Notes under the pieces: model-generated | Databases searched by the model: none | What the model was told of the DNA's origin: nothing | The model's input: only the letters and a program-made list of their open reading frames with translations | Shown here: positions 52,484 to 61,905 of the stretch, in pieces | How positions within the stretch are numbered: the first letter of the stretch is position 1 | Layout of the letters: the number at the start of each line of letters is the position of its first letter | Position numbers and translations under genes: made by a program | Assembly (NCBI RefSeq): GCF_900115865.1 | Contig: NZ_FOXY01000001.1 | Span: 495,142 to 559,141, forward strand | DNA length: 64,000 nucleotides | Reading direction: 5' to 3' | DNA from: Donghicola eburneus | Lineage (GTDB): Bacteria; Pseudomonadota; Alphaproteobacteria; Rhodobacterales; Rhodobacteraceae

Positions 52484-53413
52484 ATGATTACCGAGCCAGA
52501 GGCTGTTACCTCCCCCATGATCCGCGAAAATATTACCGATCTCATTGCCTTTGCTGCCGTCGCAGAAGAGCGCAGTTTTACCCGTGCTGCCGCAAGGCTA
52601 AATGTCTCGCAATCCGCTTTGTCCCACACAATCAAGGGGCTAGAGCAGCGTCTTGGCTTGCGCCTGTTGACGCGCACCACCCGTACGGTGGCTCCGACGC
52701 TCGAGGGCGAAGACTTGCTCGCCACGCTCAATCCCTGTTTCGAACGGATTGAAAACCGTCTGCAAGCACTGAACGAGACCCGCGACGAGCCGACGGGCAC
52801 GGTACGGATTGTCGCCGTCGAATATGCGATCGAGAGCATTCTGTGGCCTAAACTTTCGCCGATGTTGCGCAAGTATCCAGCGGTAAATGTCGAACTGGTC
52901 ATGGAATACGAATACACCGATCTGGCGCATTCTCGCTGCGATGCGGGCGTGCGATATGGTGATCAGGTGGCCGAGGGCATGATTGCCATGCGGATCGGAC
53001 CGGACGAACGGATGATCTGTGTCGGCGCGCCGTCGTATTTCGCAACGGCCAAGACGCCAGAGCATCCCAACGACCTGACGGAGCACGCCTGTATTAACCT
53101 GCGCTTGTCGAACCATGGCGCGCTTTATGCGTGGGAATTCGAGGACGAAGAGGGCAAAGAAATCCGTGTAAAGGTCGAAGGACAGGCGACTTTTAACACG
53201 ATCAATACGGTGATCCGCGCGGCCTTGGACGGCCATGGGTTAGCTTGTGTGCCCGAACGGTTGGCCAAGCCGCATCTCGATGCAGGCACGCTAAAAACGT
53301 GTCTGGACGCATATTGCCCCAGCTTTCCGGGGTTTCATCTGTACTATCCCAGCCGTCAGCGGTCCTCTTCGGCGTTCGAAGTTGTGCTCGAAGCGTTGCG
53401 CCATCGGGATTGA
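52484..53413 (+). CDS. LysR-family transcriptional regulator
   Basis: 309 residues. Winged helix-turn-helix (about 12-72): DLIAFAAVAEERSFTRAAARLNVSQSALSHTIKGLE, then a periplasmic-binding-like effector domain. It is divergent from the molybdenum-hydroxylase genes and 100 bases upstream of the carboxymuconolactone-decarboxylase-like operon, and may control both. ATG 52484 follows GAGAGG; a TTG directly before it is in frame, and ATG 52517 is a further option. Confidence 0.93.
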   Translation: MITEPEAVTSPMIRENITDLIAFAAVAEERSFTRAAARLNVSQSALSHTIKGLEQRLGLRLLTRTTRTVAPTLEGEDLLATLNPCFERIENRLQALNETRDEPTGTVRIVAVEYAIESILWPKLSPMLRKYPAVNVELVMEYEYTDLAHSRCDAGVRYGDQVAEGMIAMRIGPDERMICVGAPSYFATAKTPEHPNDLTEHACINLRLSNHGALYAWEFEDEEGKEIRVKVEGQATFNTINTVIRAALDGHGLACVPERLAKPHLDAGTLKTCLDAYCPSFPGFHLYYPSRQRSSSAFEVVLEALRHRD

Positions 53414-53512
53414 TGATCTGCTCTCATCATTGTGCTGCGGGATTTCTGCATTAAGTTTTCCGCTAGGGAAACCACCTCTGTGGGGTAACGCCGAACAAAA
53501 AGGAGTCACCCC

Positions 53513-54274
53513 ATGAAAACCCATCTCGCCGCCTCTGCAATCGCTTTGATGGGCACCCAGTCCTTTGCTCAGGACCTGAGTAACACACTCCCCGATAGCG
53601 TCGCGTCTGTCGCGCCTGCGCTTCAATCCTATGCTGCCAAAGATCTGTTTGGCACGGTCTGGAACGCAGAAACACTCTCCGTGCGCGATCGTGCGCTAGT
53701 CACATTTGCCGCGATGGTTACACGCCACGAGGCGGATCAACTTGGCCGCTTTACCGAACTTGCGCTTGATGCCGGAGTGACCGCACCAGAGCTTAGCGAA
53801 ACCATCACGCATCTGGCCTTCTACACCGGTTGGGGCAATGCCACTGCCGCCGCCGAAGCCATGGCACCTGTTTATGCCGAGCGCGGCATCACCGCTGACG
53901 ACCTGCCCGGCGCCGATCCTGAACTGCTCCCCTTGGACGAAGAGGCCGAAGCCCAGCGTCAGAACATGGTCCAAGACAATTACGGCAGCACGAGCCAAGG
54001 CGTCGTGGACTACACTGAATCCTATCTCTTCCGCGATCTATGGCTGCGTCCTGATCTGGCGCCCCGTGACCGCAGCCTCGTCACCGTGGCAGGCCTGATC
54101 GCCGCCGGTCAGCCTGAACAGATGACCTTTCACCTGAACCGCGCCATGGACAACGGCCTGACCCAAGAAGAAGCGGGCGGCATGCTGGCCCATCTGGCCT
54201 TCTACGCTGGCTGGCCGCGTGTGTTCTCGGCGATGCCGGTGGCCAAAGAAGTCTTTGCCAACCGCGCGGAATAA
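53513..54274 (+). CDS. Secreted double carboxymuconolactone-decarboxylase-like protein
   Basis: 253 residues. Signal peptide MKTHLAASAIALMGTQSFAQ, then two copies of the CMD fold: LSVRDRALVTFAAMVTRHEADQL...THLAFYTGWGNA (about 55-120) and LAPRDRSLVTVAGLIAAGQPEQM...AHLAFYAGWPR (about 180-245). The CxxC of AhpD-type peroxidases is absent, so a peroxidase role is unlikely. AAAGGAG precedes the ATG. First gene of a three-gene operon. Confidence 0.9.
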   Translation: MKTHLAASAIALMGTQSFAQDLSNTLPDSVASVAPALQSYAAKDLFGTVWNAETLSVRDRALVTFAAMVTRHEADQLGRFTELALDAGVTAPELSETITHLAFYTGWGNATAAAEAMAPVYAERGITADDLPGADPELLPLDEEAEAQRQNMVQDNYGSTSQGVVDYTESYLFRDLWLRPDLAPRDRSLVTVAGLIAAGQPEQMTFHLNRAMDNGLTQEEAGGMLAHLAFYAGWPRVFSAMPVAKEVFANRAE

Positions 54275-54324
54275 CCCATTGATGGCGCGCAGGAACATTG
54301 CGCGCCATCCACTTGGAGACACTT

Positions 54325-54957
54325 ATGAAGATCGCAATTCTTGGCTCTGGTTTGATGGGCGCGGCGCTAGGCCGCGTCTGGGCCAAAGCAGGCCACGACA
54401 TTATTTTCAGCTATTCCAGAAGCGCCTCGAAACTAGAGCGGCTTGCCTCTGAGACAGGCGGCGCGGCGGCCTCGGTTGCGGATGCGGTAGACCAAGCGGA
54501 CGCGGTTCTGCTGTCGGTGCACTGGTCGAATGTCGATGACGTTTTGACCCAAGCAGGCGACTTGGCGGGCAAGGTTGTGCTGAACTGCTGCGTGCCCCTC
54601 GACGATGCCAATGACTCGCTCGTTCTAGGTCCCAAAACGTCTGGTGCTGAAGAGTTGGCGCGCTTGCGTCCTCAAGCGATTTGGGTCAGCTGTTTCAACA
54701 CCGCTCCCTCCGAAAGCTTCGCGCCCGTGTACGCGAACAAGGGGCAGGGCACGCCGCCAGATCTCTTGATGTATGGCGATGCCCCGCAGGCCAAAGCCGT
54801 CGCGAAACAACTGATCAAAGACGCGGGGTTTGCCCCGCTCGAGGCTGGCGGATTGAAAACAGGTCGCTACGCCGAACCTTTCGCCATGGTCACCGCCGTG
54901 CTCGCTTACGGACAACCGGGCGGGCCAGCCCTGACCTATAACTTTAAGAAACTCTGA
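54325..54957 (+). CDS. NADPH-dependent F420-reductase-like protein
   Basis: 210 residues. Rossmann fold with MKIAILGSGLMGAALGRVWAKAGHDI (GxGxxG at residues 7-12), VADAVDQADAVLLSVHW and GKVVLNCCVP. The family includes F420-dependent NADP reductases, but in organisms without F420 it is an NAD(P)-dependent oxidoreductase of unknown substrate. ATG 54325 follows TTGGAGAC. Second gene of the operon. Confidence 0.88.
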   Translation: MKIAILGSGLMGAALGRVWAKAGHDIIFSYSRSASKLERLASETGGAAASVADAVDQADAVLLSVHWSNVDDVLTQAGDLAGKVVLNCCVPLDDANDSLVLGPKTSGAEELARLRPQAIWVSCFNTAPSESFAPVYANKGQGTPPDLLMYGDAPQAKAVAKQLIKDAGFAPLEAGGLKTGRYAEPFAMVTAVLAYGQPGGPALTYNFKKL

Positions 54958-54969
54958 AAGGAGAAACTC

Positions 54970-55368
54970 ATGAAAATCACTCGTTCTGGCGCAAACGCCT
55001 CTGTCCCTGGCCCCGAAGATTACTTCACCGGCACCGTCCGTATCGATCCCATGTTCCAAGCCGAAGATCCCGGCCGTGTGGCGGGCAGCCATGTGACCTT
55101 TGAACCCGGTGCGCGCACCGCATGGCATACGCACCCCGCGGGCCAGACCTTGATCGTGACCTTTGGTCGGGGCCGCGTGCAGCGCGAAGAGGGTCCTGTC
55201 GAGGAAATCAGCCAAGGCGACGTGGTGTGGTTCCCCGCAGGTGAAAAACACTGGCACGGCGCGGCGCCCGACACCGCCATGAGCCACATTGCTGTACAAG
55301 AGGCCATCGACGGCGAAGCCGTGACATGGTTGGAAAAGGTCTCTGACGCCGACTATAGCGTCGAGTGA
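54970..55368 (+). CDS. Cupin-domain protein (mandelonitrile-lyase-like)
   Basis: 132 residues, one cupin barrel. Metal ligands visible: [14 protein letters not shown] (HxH), a glutamate/glutamine position (Q of GQT) and KHWHGA. Such small cupins follow CMD-like proteins in many bacteria and include manganese-dependent mandelonitrile lyases; the reaction here is unknown. Thirteen bases after the reductase gene, AAAGGAG ribosome site. Confidence 0.9.
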   Translation: MKITRSGANASVPGPEDYFTGTVRIDPMFQAEDPGRVAGSHVTFEPGARTAWHTHPAGQTLIVTFGRGRVQREEGPVEEISQGDVVWFPAGEKHWHGAAPDTAMSHIAVQEAIDGEAVTWLEKVSDADYSVE

Positions 55369-55374
55369 TCCATC

Positions 55375-55410
55375 AAAGCCCCGCCTATGCGTCCCATGGG
55401 CGGGGCTTTT
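55375..55410. terminator. Terminator between convergent cupin and DUF2938 genes
   Basis: AAAGCCCCGCC (55375-55385) pairs with GGCGGGGCTTT (55399-55409); T-run follows on the plus strand. Stronger for the plus-strand operon. Confidence 0.9.
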
Positions 55411-55413
55411 TAG

Positions 55414-55887
55414 TTAAACAATCAGCGCGCCGATCCACAGGCCGATGCCAAACCACGTATGGGCAATCAGGCCGAACAGGCGGCCTTTGTTCGGGTTTGG
55501 CGTTTTAGACAGCGCCACACCAAGGCCCATGCCTGGCTGCAGTAGGAACCACCCAGCCGCGATGGTCAGCAGCGCATAAATCCAAACGGGCAGGAAGGTT
55601 GGCTCGGCAAGCCACGCGGCGCCCGCGATGAGCGCAAAGAAGATCCCGTAGATGATCCCGACCACGTAGTGCACTGCCCATCCCAGCGCTAACTCGTTTT
55701 GAACTGGCGCAGCAGCGCTGATGTCATCGTGAAAGACCTTGCCCGAGGGTAGATGGCCTGCCCAACGCCCGACCATTGCCCAATTTGGCATAGGCATGCC
55801 CGCGAATTGGCGCAGGACCAAAGCCCAGATGTCCATGACGATGGTCGCCACGAGGCCCATCACAATTCCTTCGATCACCGCACTCAT
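55414..55887 (-). CDS. DUF2938 membrane protein
   Basis: 157 residues, four membrane segments. VIEGIVMGLVATIVMDIWAL at the start and GRWAGHLPSGKVFHDDI and LGWAVHYVVGIIYGIFFALI are the family blocks. No known function. Alone between the cupin operon and the regulator of the sugar operon. Confidence 0.88.
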   Translation of the reverse strand: MSAVIEGIVMGLVATIVMDIWALVLRQFAGMPMPNWAMVGRWAGHLPSGKVFHDDISAAAPVQNELALGWAVHYVVGIIYGIFFALIAGAAWLAEPTFLPVWIYALLTIAAGWFLLQPGMGLGVALSKTPNPNKGRLFGLIAHTWFGIGLWIGALIV

Positions 55888-55948
55888 CGGGGGCTCCCTC
55901 CATTCCGCCGGTCGTTTGCGCTATCAAAGGCGCAATCGGCCCGCATGT

Positions 55949-56896
55949 TCAACCCGTCATGGGCGAACTTGGATGCGAGAGCACTCTTTCACGGACCATC
56001 CGAAGCAGTGTCACCGCCGCCGCTGGCAAGACGCGGTGGCGTTTGGTGACGATCTGATAGGGGACCACAGTGACGGGACGGGTCAGGGCGAGTTTCTTGA
56101 AATTCGCAGAAACGGGCGGTTCCAGCATCATGTCCAAAACTTCTTGGGACATGGGGGCGACCGCGTCGGACTGGCTGACCAGAGCCACGATCACCAGAAG
56201 CGACGAGGTGGTGATTACATCTTTAGGGGAATGCAGCCCCTCTTCGGCAAAGGCGGTTTCGATGGCAGCGCGGATCGGGGTGCCGCGGTCCTGCAGAATC
56301 CAAGGCAGGTTCTCTAGCGCCGCCATGTCCACGGGCGCCTGACAGAGCAGCGGATGCCCATCGCGAACCAGCAATCGCACCACTTCGTCTTGGGCAATCT
56401 CTACCGCAAAATCCCGCCAGTCGGCCGAGGCTGGGACCCGCCCCAAGACGAAATCCAGATCGCCGCGATCTAGCGCTTGGATCAACTGCACAGATGGCGC
56501 CACTTCCACCGAAATTTCGACCCCCGGCGCGTCGGACTTCAGTTTCTGGATCGCGGGAACCAGCTGGCCAAGGGCAGGGCCGGTCACCGCCCCGACCCGC
56601 ACAGTCCCACCCAAGCCGTCCTTCAGGTCATTGAATTCTTGTGACATCTGCCAGAGGTCGTTCGCGATGCGTTCTGCATGGCGGACCATCACCCAGCCTG
56701 CGGGTGTCGGCTCCATCCCCTTGGGCGTGCGGTCAAAGAGTTTGGTGGACAGGTTCTTTTCGATCTCGGCCAACATGCGCGAGGCCGCAGGCTGGGTCAT
56801 CTGGCAGACACCGGCGGCCACCTGCAATTGACCGTGCGACGCTACCGCCGCAATCAGCCGCGCCTGTGCGGGCCGCAAGTTCATCAGGTAGTCCAT
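55949..56896 (-). CDS. gbpR: LysR-family regulator of the sugar operon, GbpR-like
   Basis: 315 residues. Helix-turn-helix at about 9-65 with AAGVCQMTQPAASRMLAEIE; effector domain follows. It is divergent from a ChvE-type sugar-binding protein, the place of GbpR in Agrobacterium, where it controls chvE in response to galactose/arabinose-type sugars. ATG 56896 chosen; the codon before is an in-frame TTG. The symmetric TACCAATA...TATTGGTA element overlaps its promoter side, so it probably also controls itself. Confidence 0.87.
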   Translation of the reverse strand: MDYLMNLRPAQARLIAAVASHGQLQVAAGVCQMTQPAASRMLAEIEKNLSTKLFDRTPKGMEPTPAGWVMVRHAERIANDLWQMSQEFNDLKDGLGGTVRVGAVTGPALGQLVPAIQKLKSDAPGVEISVEVAPSVQLIQALDRGDLDFVLGRVPASADWRDFAVEIAQDEVVRLLVRDGHPLLCQAPVDMAALENLPWILQDRGTPIRAAIETAFAEEGLHSPKDVITTSSLLVIVALVSQSDAVAPMSQEVLDMMLEPPVSANFKKLALTRPVTVVPYQIVTKRHRVLPAAAVTLLRMVRERVLSHPSSPMTG

Positions 56897-56904
56897 CAAT
56901 CACT

Positions 56905-56939
56905 TACCAATATTGGAATGCAGAATAATTGTATTGGTA
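56905..56939. promoter_or_regulatory. Operator between gbpR and chvE
   Basis: Inverted repeat TACCAATA (56905-56912) / TATTGGTA (56932-56939), centres 27 bp apart, and the overlapping palindrome CCAATATTGG (56907-56916). Likely GbpR-binding; inference from symmetry and place. Confidence 0.55.
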
Positions 56940-57031
56940 TTTGAATGGTATGTCACGCCTCTCTACGGTTTTGGGCACGGCCAAAAGGTCGACAGGGGTG
57001 CAGGAGGACGCACCCACAGGGAGGATACAAA

Positions 57032-58093
57032 ATGAAATTCATGAAATTCGCGGGTGCGCTCGCGATCTCTGCTGTTGCATTTGCAGCTGCCGCTGACGCC
57101 GCAGACAAAGGCACCGTTGGCATTTCCATGCCCACCAAGTCGTCGTCGCGCTGGATCTCGGACGGCAACTCGATGGTCGAACAGTTTCAGGCCGCGGGCT
57201 ACGAAACCGACCTGCAGTACGCAGAGGATGACATTCCGAACCAGCTGGCGCAGATCGAGAACATGATCACCAAAGGTGTGGACGTTCTGGTCATTGCAGC
57301 CATCGACGGCACCACTCTGTCGAACGCGCTGGCGAACGCAGCCGCGTCTGACATTGACGTGATTGCCTATGACCGCCTGATCCGCGACTCCGGTGACGTC
57401 AGCTACTACGCGACCTTTGACAACTTCAAAGTCGGCGTGCAGCAGGCGACCAGCGTTGTTGACGGCCTGAAAGAGCGCTTTGGCGATGGCCCCTATAACG
57501 TCGAACTGTTCGGCGGCTCGCCCGACGATAACAACGCCTACTTCTTCTACGACGGCGCGATGAGCGTTCTGCAGCCGTTGATAGACAGCGGCGAGATCGT
57601 GATCCAGTCCGGCCAGATGGGCATGGACAAGGTCGGCACCTTGCGTTGGGACGGTGCGGTTGCTCAGGCGCGCATGGATAACATCCTGTCCGCCAACTAC
57701 ACCGACAAAGAAGTCCACGGCGTTCTGTCGCCCTATGACGGTCTGTCGATCGGTATTCTGTCCTCGCTCAAGGGCGTTGGCTATGGCTCGGGCGATCTGA
57801 AGATGCCGATCGTCTCCGGTCAGGACGCCGAAATCCCCTCGGTCAAGTCGATCCTGGCTGGCGAACAGTACGCGACCGTCTTTAAGGACACCCGCGAACT
57901 GGCCCGCGTCACCGTGGGCATGGTCGAAGCGGTCCTGAACGATGCAGAGCCCGAAATCAACGACACCAGCACCTATGACAACGGCGTCAAAGTTGTGCCT
58001 TCCTACCTGCTGGAGCCGGTTCCGGTCGATGCCAGCAACTGGGAAGAGGTGCTGATCGGTTCGGGTTACTACACCGAAGACCAGATCAAGTAA
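57032..58093 (+). CDS. chvE: ChvE-type multiple monosaccharide-binding protein
   Basis: 353 residues. Signal peptide [23 protein letters not shown], then a type I periplasmic receptor: [47 protein letters not shown] and [17 protein letters not shown], which are conserved in ChvE. Binds aldoses such as galactose, arabinose, xylose and glucose in the family. ATG 57032 has GGGAGG upstream; the frame is open to 56945. A terminator follows, which should give more of this protein than of the ATPase and permease. Confidence 0.94.
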   Translation: MKFMKFAGALAISAVAFAAAADAADKGTVGISMPTKSSSRWISDGNSMVEQFQAAGYETDLQYAEDDIPNQLAQIENMITKGVDVLVIAAIDGTTLSNALANAAASDIDVIAYDRLIRDSGDVSYYATFDNFKVGVQQATSVVDGLKERFGDGPYNVELFGGSPDDNNAYFFYDGAMSVLQPLIDSGEIVIQSGQMGMDKVGTLRWDGAVAQARMDNILSANYTDKEVHGVLSPYDGLSIGILSSLKGVGYGSGDLKMPIVSGQDAEIPSVKSILAGEQYATVFKDTRELARVTVGMVEAVLNDAEPEINDTSTYDNGVKVVPSYLLEPVPVDASNWEEVLIGSGYYTEDQIK

Positions 58094-58109
58094 TACCTCC
58101 CAAGGGGCT

Positions 58110-58146
58110 GGCCGCCTGCGTCCTCGGGTGTGGGCGGCCTTTTTTA
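58110..58146 (+). terminator. Intra-operon terminator after chvE
   Basis: GGCCGCC (58110-58116), 16-base loop, GGCGGCC (58133-58139), TTTTTTT. Placed between the binding-protein and ATPase genes, so partial readthrough is expected. Confidence 0.85.
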
Positions 58147-58175
58147 TACAATTCCCACAGACGAGGGTCCGCCCC

Positions 58176-59693
58176 ATGTCGATCCTTCTCGAAATGCGAG
58201 AGATCACCAAGGAATTCCCCGGCGTCAAAGCGCTGGACCGCGTGAACCTGCAGGTGGCCGAAGGGGAAATCCACGCCATCTGCGGCGAGAATGGCGCAGG
58301 CAAGTCCACCCTGATGAAGGTGTTGTCGGGCGTGTATCCCGCAGGCAGCTACGACGGCGAAATCCATTATGACGGCCAGTTGGCCGAGTTCCGCACCCTG
58401 CGCGACAGCGAGGACCGCGGCATCGTGATTATCCACCAAGAGCTTGCTCTGGTGCCCGAACTGTCGATTGCAGAAAATCTGTTCATCGGCAACGAGCGCG
58501 CCCAAAAGGGCGTCATGAACTGGCACGAAACCTTTCAGGAGACCGAGCAACTCTTGAAAAAGGTCGGGCTGAAGGATTCCCCAGGCACGCAGGTCGATAA
58601 AATCGGCGTGGGCAAACAGCAGCTGGTCGAGATTGCCAAAGCCTTGGCCAAAGACGTGCGCTTGCTGATCCTCGACGAGCCGACAGCGGCCCTGCAAGAG
58701 AATGACAGCCGCAAGCTACTCGATCTGATGCTGGAGCTGAAGGCGCAGGGTGTGACCTGCATCATCATCAGCCATAAGTTGAACGAAGTCCGCTATGTTG
58801 CTGATAGTGTGACAGTTATTCGCGATGGCATGACCGTCTCGACTTTGGATGCCAAGGCCGGATTGTCCGAAGATGACATTGTCCGTGACATGGTGGGCCG
58901 CGATATGTCCAACCGCTATCCGGACCGCGAACGCCGCGCTGGCGATCTGCTGCTCGAGGTCGAAGGCTGGAACGTCTGGCACCCCGAACACTCGGAACGT
59001 CAGGTGATCAAGGACATCAGCTTTAACGTCCGCGCGGGCGAAGTCGTCGGGATCGCGGGGGTGATGGGCTCGGGACGCACTGAATTGGCTATGTCGATCT
59101 TTGGCCAAAGCTGGGGGCGCAACATCAGCGGCACCGCGAAACTGCGGGGAAGCGCTATGGATGTCTCCACCGTGGACCGCGCCATCAACGGCGGCTTGGC
59201 TTACGTGACCGAGGATCGCAAATCGCTGGGGCTCGTGCTGGACGAAACGATCCAGTTCAACACCACGCTGGCAAACCTCGAGGAGGTGTCGGCCAAGGGC
59301 GTTCTGAACCCGAACGAAGAAACCAAGGCCGCCGAGTACTATCGCAAGGCCCTGCGCACCCGCACCCCCAGCGTTTTCCAGAAGGTCGGAAACCTGTCGG
59401 GCGGAAACCAGCAGAAGGTCGTCCTTGGTAAATGGCTGTTTACCGGACCAGAGGTTCTGATCCTCGATGAGCCGACCCGCGGCATCGACGTGGGCGCCAA
59501 ATACGAAATCTACGCGATCATCAACGAGCTGTCCGCCCAAGGCAAAGGCGTCGTGATGATCAGCTCTGAAATGCCCGAGCTACTGGGCATGTGCGATCGC
59601 ATCTACGTCATGAACGAAGGGGCCTTTGTCGGCGAAATGCCGGCCGCTGAGGCCACCCAAGAGCGCATCATGTCGCTCATCGTCACGGAATAA
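58176..59693 (+). CDS. gguA: Sugar ABC transporter ATPase, GguA/MmsA type
   Basis: 505 residues, two fused ABC domains. First: Walker [41 protein letters not shown]. Second: degenerate Walker [16 protein letters not shown], signature [27 protein letters not shown]. Energises monosaccharide import with GguB and ChvE. ATG 58176 follows GAGGG; the frame is open back to 58128. Confidence 0.95.
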   Translation: MSILLEMREITKEFPGVKALDRVNLQVAEGEIHAICGENGAGKSTLMKVLSGVYPAGSYDGEIHYDGQLAEFRTLRDSEDRGIVIIHQELALVPELSIAENLFIGNERAQKGVMNWHETFQETEQLLKKVGLKDSPGTQVDKIGVGKQQLVEIAKALAKDVRLLILDEPTAALQENDSRKLLDLMLELKAQGVTCIIISHKLNEVRYVADSVTVIRDGMTVSTLDAKAGLSEDDIVRDMVGRDMSNRYPDRERRAGDLLLEVEGWNVWHPEHSERQVIKDISFNVRAGEVVGIAGVMGSGRTELAMSIFGQSWGRNISGTAKLRGSAMDVSTVDRAINGGLAYVTEDRKSLGLVLDETIQFNTTLANLEEVSAKGVLNPNEETKAAEYYRKALRTRTPSVFQKVGNLSGGNQQKVVLGKWLFTGPEVLILDEPTRGIDVGAKYEIYAIINELSAQGKGVVMISSEMPELLGMCDRIYVMNEGAFVGEMPAAEATQERIMSLIVTE

Positions 59694-59705
59694 GGGAACA
59701 CCGGA

Positions 59706-60917
59706 ATGACGAGCCAAAACAACGGTTTAAAATCCTATCTTTCAGCACATATGAAAGACTACGGCCTCTTGTTCGCGCTGATCGCGATCATGGCGTTTTT
59801 CCAGATTATGACGGACGGCACGCTGATGCGGCCCGTCAACATCACCAACCTGTTCCTGCAGAACAGCTACATCATCGTGATGGCGCTGGGGATGCTGATC
59901 GTCATTGTCGCGGGGCATATCGACCTGTCCGTGGGGTCCGTCATGGGCTTCATCGGGGCGTTGGCGGCGGTGATGATCGTGAATTGGGACATGCCCGTGT
60001 GGGTGACCATTCCGATTTGCGTGGCCTTGGGCGGCGTCATCGGCGCGGCGCAGGGCTACTGGGTGGCCTATTGGAAAATTCCCAGCTTTATCGCGACATT
60101 GGCGGGCATGCTTGTGTTCCGTGGGGCGTCCCTCTGGCTGCTCGAAGGGCAATCCGTGGGTCCGTTCCCCCAAAGCTTCCAAGTCCTCTCGACCGGCTTC
60201 ATCGGCGACTTCTTTAGCCGTGAAACCACTGCTCCGATCGCTGAACTTGTCGGGTCGCGCAACTTCAACGTCCTGAGCCTGTCGGTCGGTGTCATCTCAG
60301 CCATGGTCATCGTATGGCTCGGTCTGCGCCAACGCGCACGGGGCAAAGCCTACGGGATCGAAGGTGAACCCAGCGCGTTTTTCTGGGGCCGGAATATCAT
60401 CGTCCTTGGCGCGCTGATCTTCCTGTCGTTCAAGCTGGCGACCTTCCGCGGCCTGCCGAACGTGCTGCTGACCATGGGGATCCTCATCGTCTTCTACGCC
60501 TTTGTGACCGAAAAAACCGTGATTGGCCGCAGGATCTATGCCCTTGGCGGCAACGAGAAAGCTGCGAAGCTGTCTGGGATCAAAACCGAACGCCTGACCT
60601 TCTTTGCCTTTGTGAACATGGGCGTTCTGGCGGCGATCGCGGGCCTGATCTTTGCGGCGCGTCTGAACACTGCGACCCCCAAAGCCGGTTTCGGCATGGA
60701 GCTGGACGTGATCGCGGCGGTCTTTATCGGTGGTGCGTCGATGTCCGGCGGCTCTGGCAAGATCGTGGGCGCTGTGGTCGGAGCCTTTATCATGGGCGTT
60801 CTGAACAACGGCATGTCCATCCTTGGCATCGGGATTGATTACCAGCAGATGATCAAAGGCCTCGTGCTCTTGGCTGCGGTTGTCTTCGACGTCTACAACA
60901 AACAGAAACAGGCCTAA
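59706..60917 (+). CDS. gguB: Sugar ABC transporter permease, GguB type
   Basis: 403 residues, about ten membrane segments. Ribose/xylose permease-family blocks: ILIVIVAGHIDLSVGSVMGFIGALAAV, IPSFIATLAGMLVFRGA, ALGGNEKAAKLSGI and AVFIGGASMSGGSGKIVGAVVGAFIM. Longer than RbsC, as usual for GguB. Twelve bases after gguA. Confidence 0.95.
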   Translation: MTSQNNGLKSYLSAHMKDYGLLFALIAIMAFFQIMTDGTLMRPVNITNLFLQNSYIIVMALGMLIVIVAGHIDLSVGSVMGFIGALAAVMIVNWDMPVWVTIPICVALGGVIGAAQGYWVAYWKIPSFIATLAGMLVFRGASLWLLEGQSVGPFPQSFQVLSTGFIGDFFSRETTAPIAELVGSRNFNVLSLSVGVISAMVIVWLGLRQRARGKAYGIEGEPSAFFWGRNIIVLGALIFLSFKLATFRGLPNVLLTMGILIVFYAFVTEKTVIGRRIYALGGNEKAAKLSGIKTERLTFFAFVNMGVLAAIAGLIFAARLNTATPKAGFGMELDVIAAVFIGGASMSGGSGKIVGAVVGAFIMGVLNNGMSILGIGIDYQQMIKGLVLLAAVVFDVYNKQKQA

Positions 60918-60921
60918 GATC

Positions 60922-61887
60922 ATGCATTTGTCCGAACTCAAAGCCGGTGGTGTGATCGTCCGCGATGGCGACGACGCCCGCCTGATCCCCGCGATCAAAA
61001 CCGTTTACGCCTTGGCCGAACTGGCCGTGAACAAGGGCTGCAAGATCGCCGATGTGATCCCCGATGGCGGGGAGCCTGTCGACGTGGCGGCTCTGGCATC
61101 CGAGGGCAAGCTGGATGTCCCCGTCCGCCATCCTGAACCGGCTCGTATGTACCTGTGCGGGACGGGCCTGACCCACCTTGGGTCCGCCTCAACCCGCAAC
61201 GCGATGCACGCAGCGGCCACCGAAGATGTGTCCGACTCCATGAAAATGTTCCAGATGGGTGTCGAGGGCGGCAAGCCTGCGGATGGTGCGGTCGGCGCGC
61301 AGCCCGAATGGTTCTACAAAGGGCCGGGCACCGAGGCTGTCGCCCCCGGCGATCCGCTGCTGAGCCCCGGTTTTGCGCTGGACGGCGGGGAGGAACCCGA
61401 GATCGCGGGATTCTACCTCATCGGTGCGGACGGCACGCCCAACCGCATCGGCTTTACCCTGTCGAACGAATTCTCAGATCACGTGACCGAACGGATCAAC
61501 TATCTGTTCCTCGCTCATTCGAAACTGCGTCCGGCATCCTTTGGTCCCGAGCTTCTGGTGGGCGAACTCCCTCGTCACATTGAGGGCCGCAGCCGCATCC
61601 TGCGCGGGGGCGAGGTGATCTTTGATCAGCCCTTTGTGTCGGGTGAGGACAACATGTCCCACACCATCGCGAACCTTGAACACCATCATTTCAAGTATGC
61701 GCCGTTCCGGCGGGCAGGGGATCTGCACGTCCACATGTTCGGCACCGCCACTTTGTCCTTCGGGGCTGGTGTGAAAACCGAAGATGGCGATGTGTTTGAA
61801 ATCAGCGCGCCCGCGTTTGGTGCGCCCCTGCGCAATGCACTGCAGACGCAGGCCGATAGCGGTCTCGTCACCACCCGCACTCTCTAA
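60922..61887 (+). CDS. gguC: GguC/AraD1-family protein
   Basis: 321 residues, fumarylacetoacetate-hydrolase-like fold. Visible: MYLCGTGLTHLGSASTR, KMFQMGVEGGKPADG, GAQPEWFYKG, EPEIAGFYLIGADGTPNRIGF and LRPASFGPELLVG. Family members act on 2-keto-3-deoxy-pentonates or related acids in non-phosphorylating sugar oxidation; next to a dehydratase and an aldehyde dehydrogenase, dehydration of 2-keto-3-deoxy-L-arabonate is the likely step. Start ATG 60922, four bases after gguB. Confidence 0.85.
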   Translation: MHLSELKAGGVIVRDGDDARLIPAIKTVYALAELAVNKGCKIADVIPDGGEPVDVAALASEGKLDVPVRHPEPARMYLCGTGLTHLGSASTRNAMHAAATEDVSDSMKMFQMGVEGGKPADGAVGAQPEWFYKGPGTEAVAPGDPLLSPGFALDGGEEPEIAGFYLIGADGTPNRIGFTLSNEFSDHVTERINYLFLAHSKLRPASFGPELLVGELPRHIEGRSRILRGGEVIFDQPFVSGEDNMSHTIANLEHHHFKYAPFRRAGDLHVHMFGTATLSFGAGVKTEDGDVFEISAPAFGAPLRNALQTQADSGLVTTRTL

Positions 61888-61905
61888 CGCTCCGGAGCTG
61901 ACCCC

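Noticed and set aside
56963..58309. 448-residue open frame antisense to chvE
   Set aside because: Mirror of chvE; no recognisable domain.
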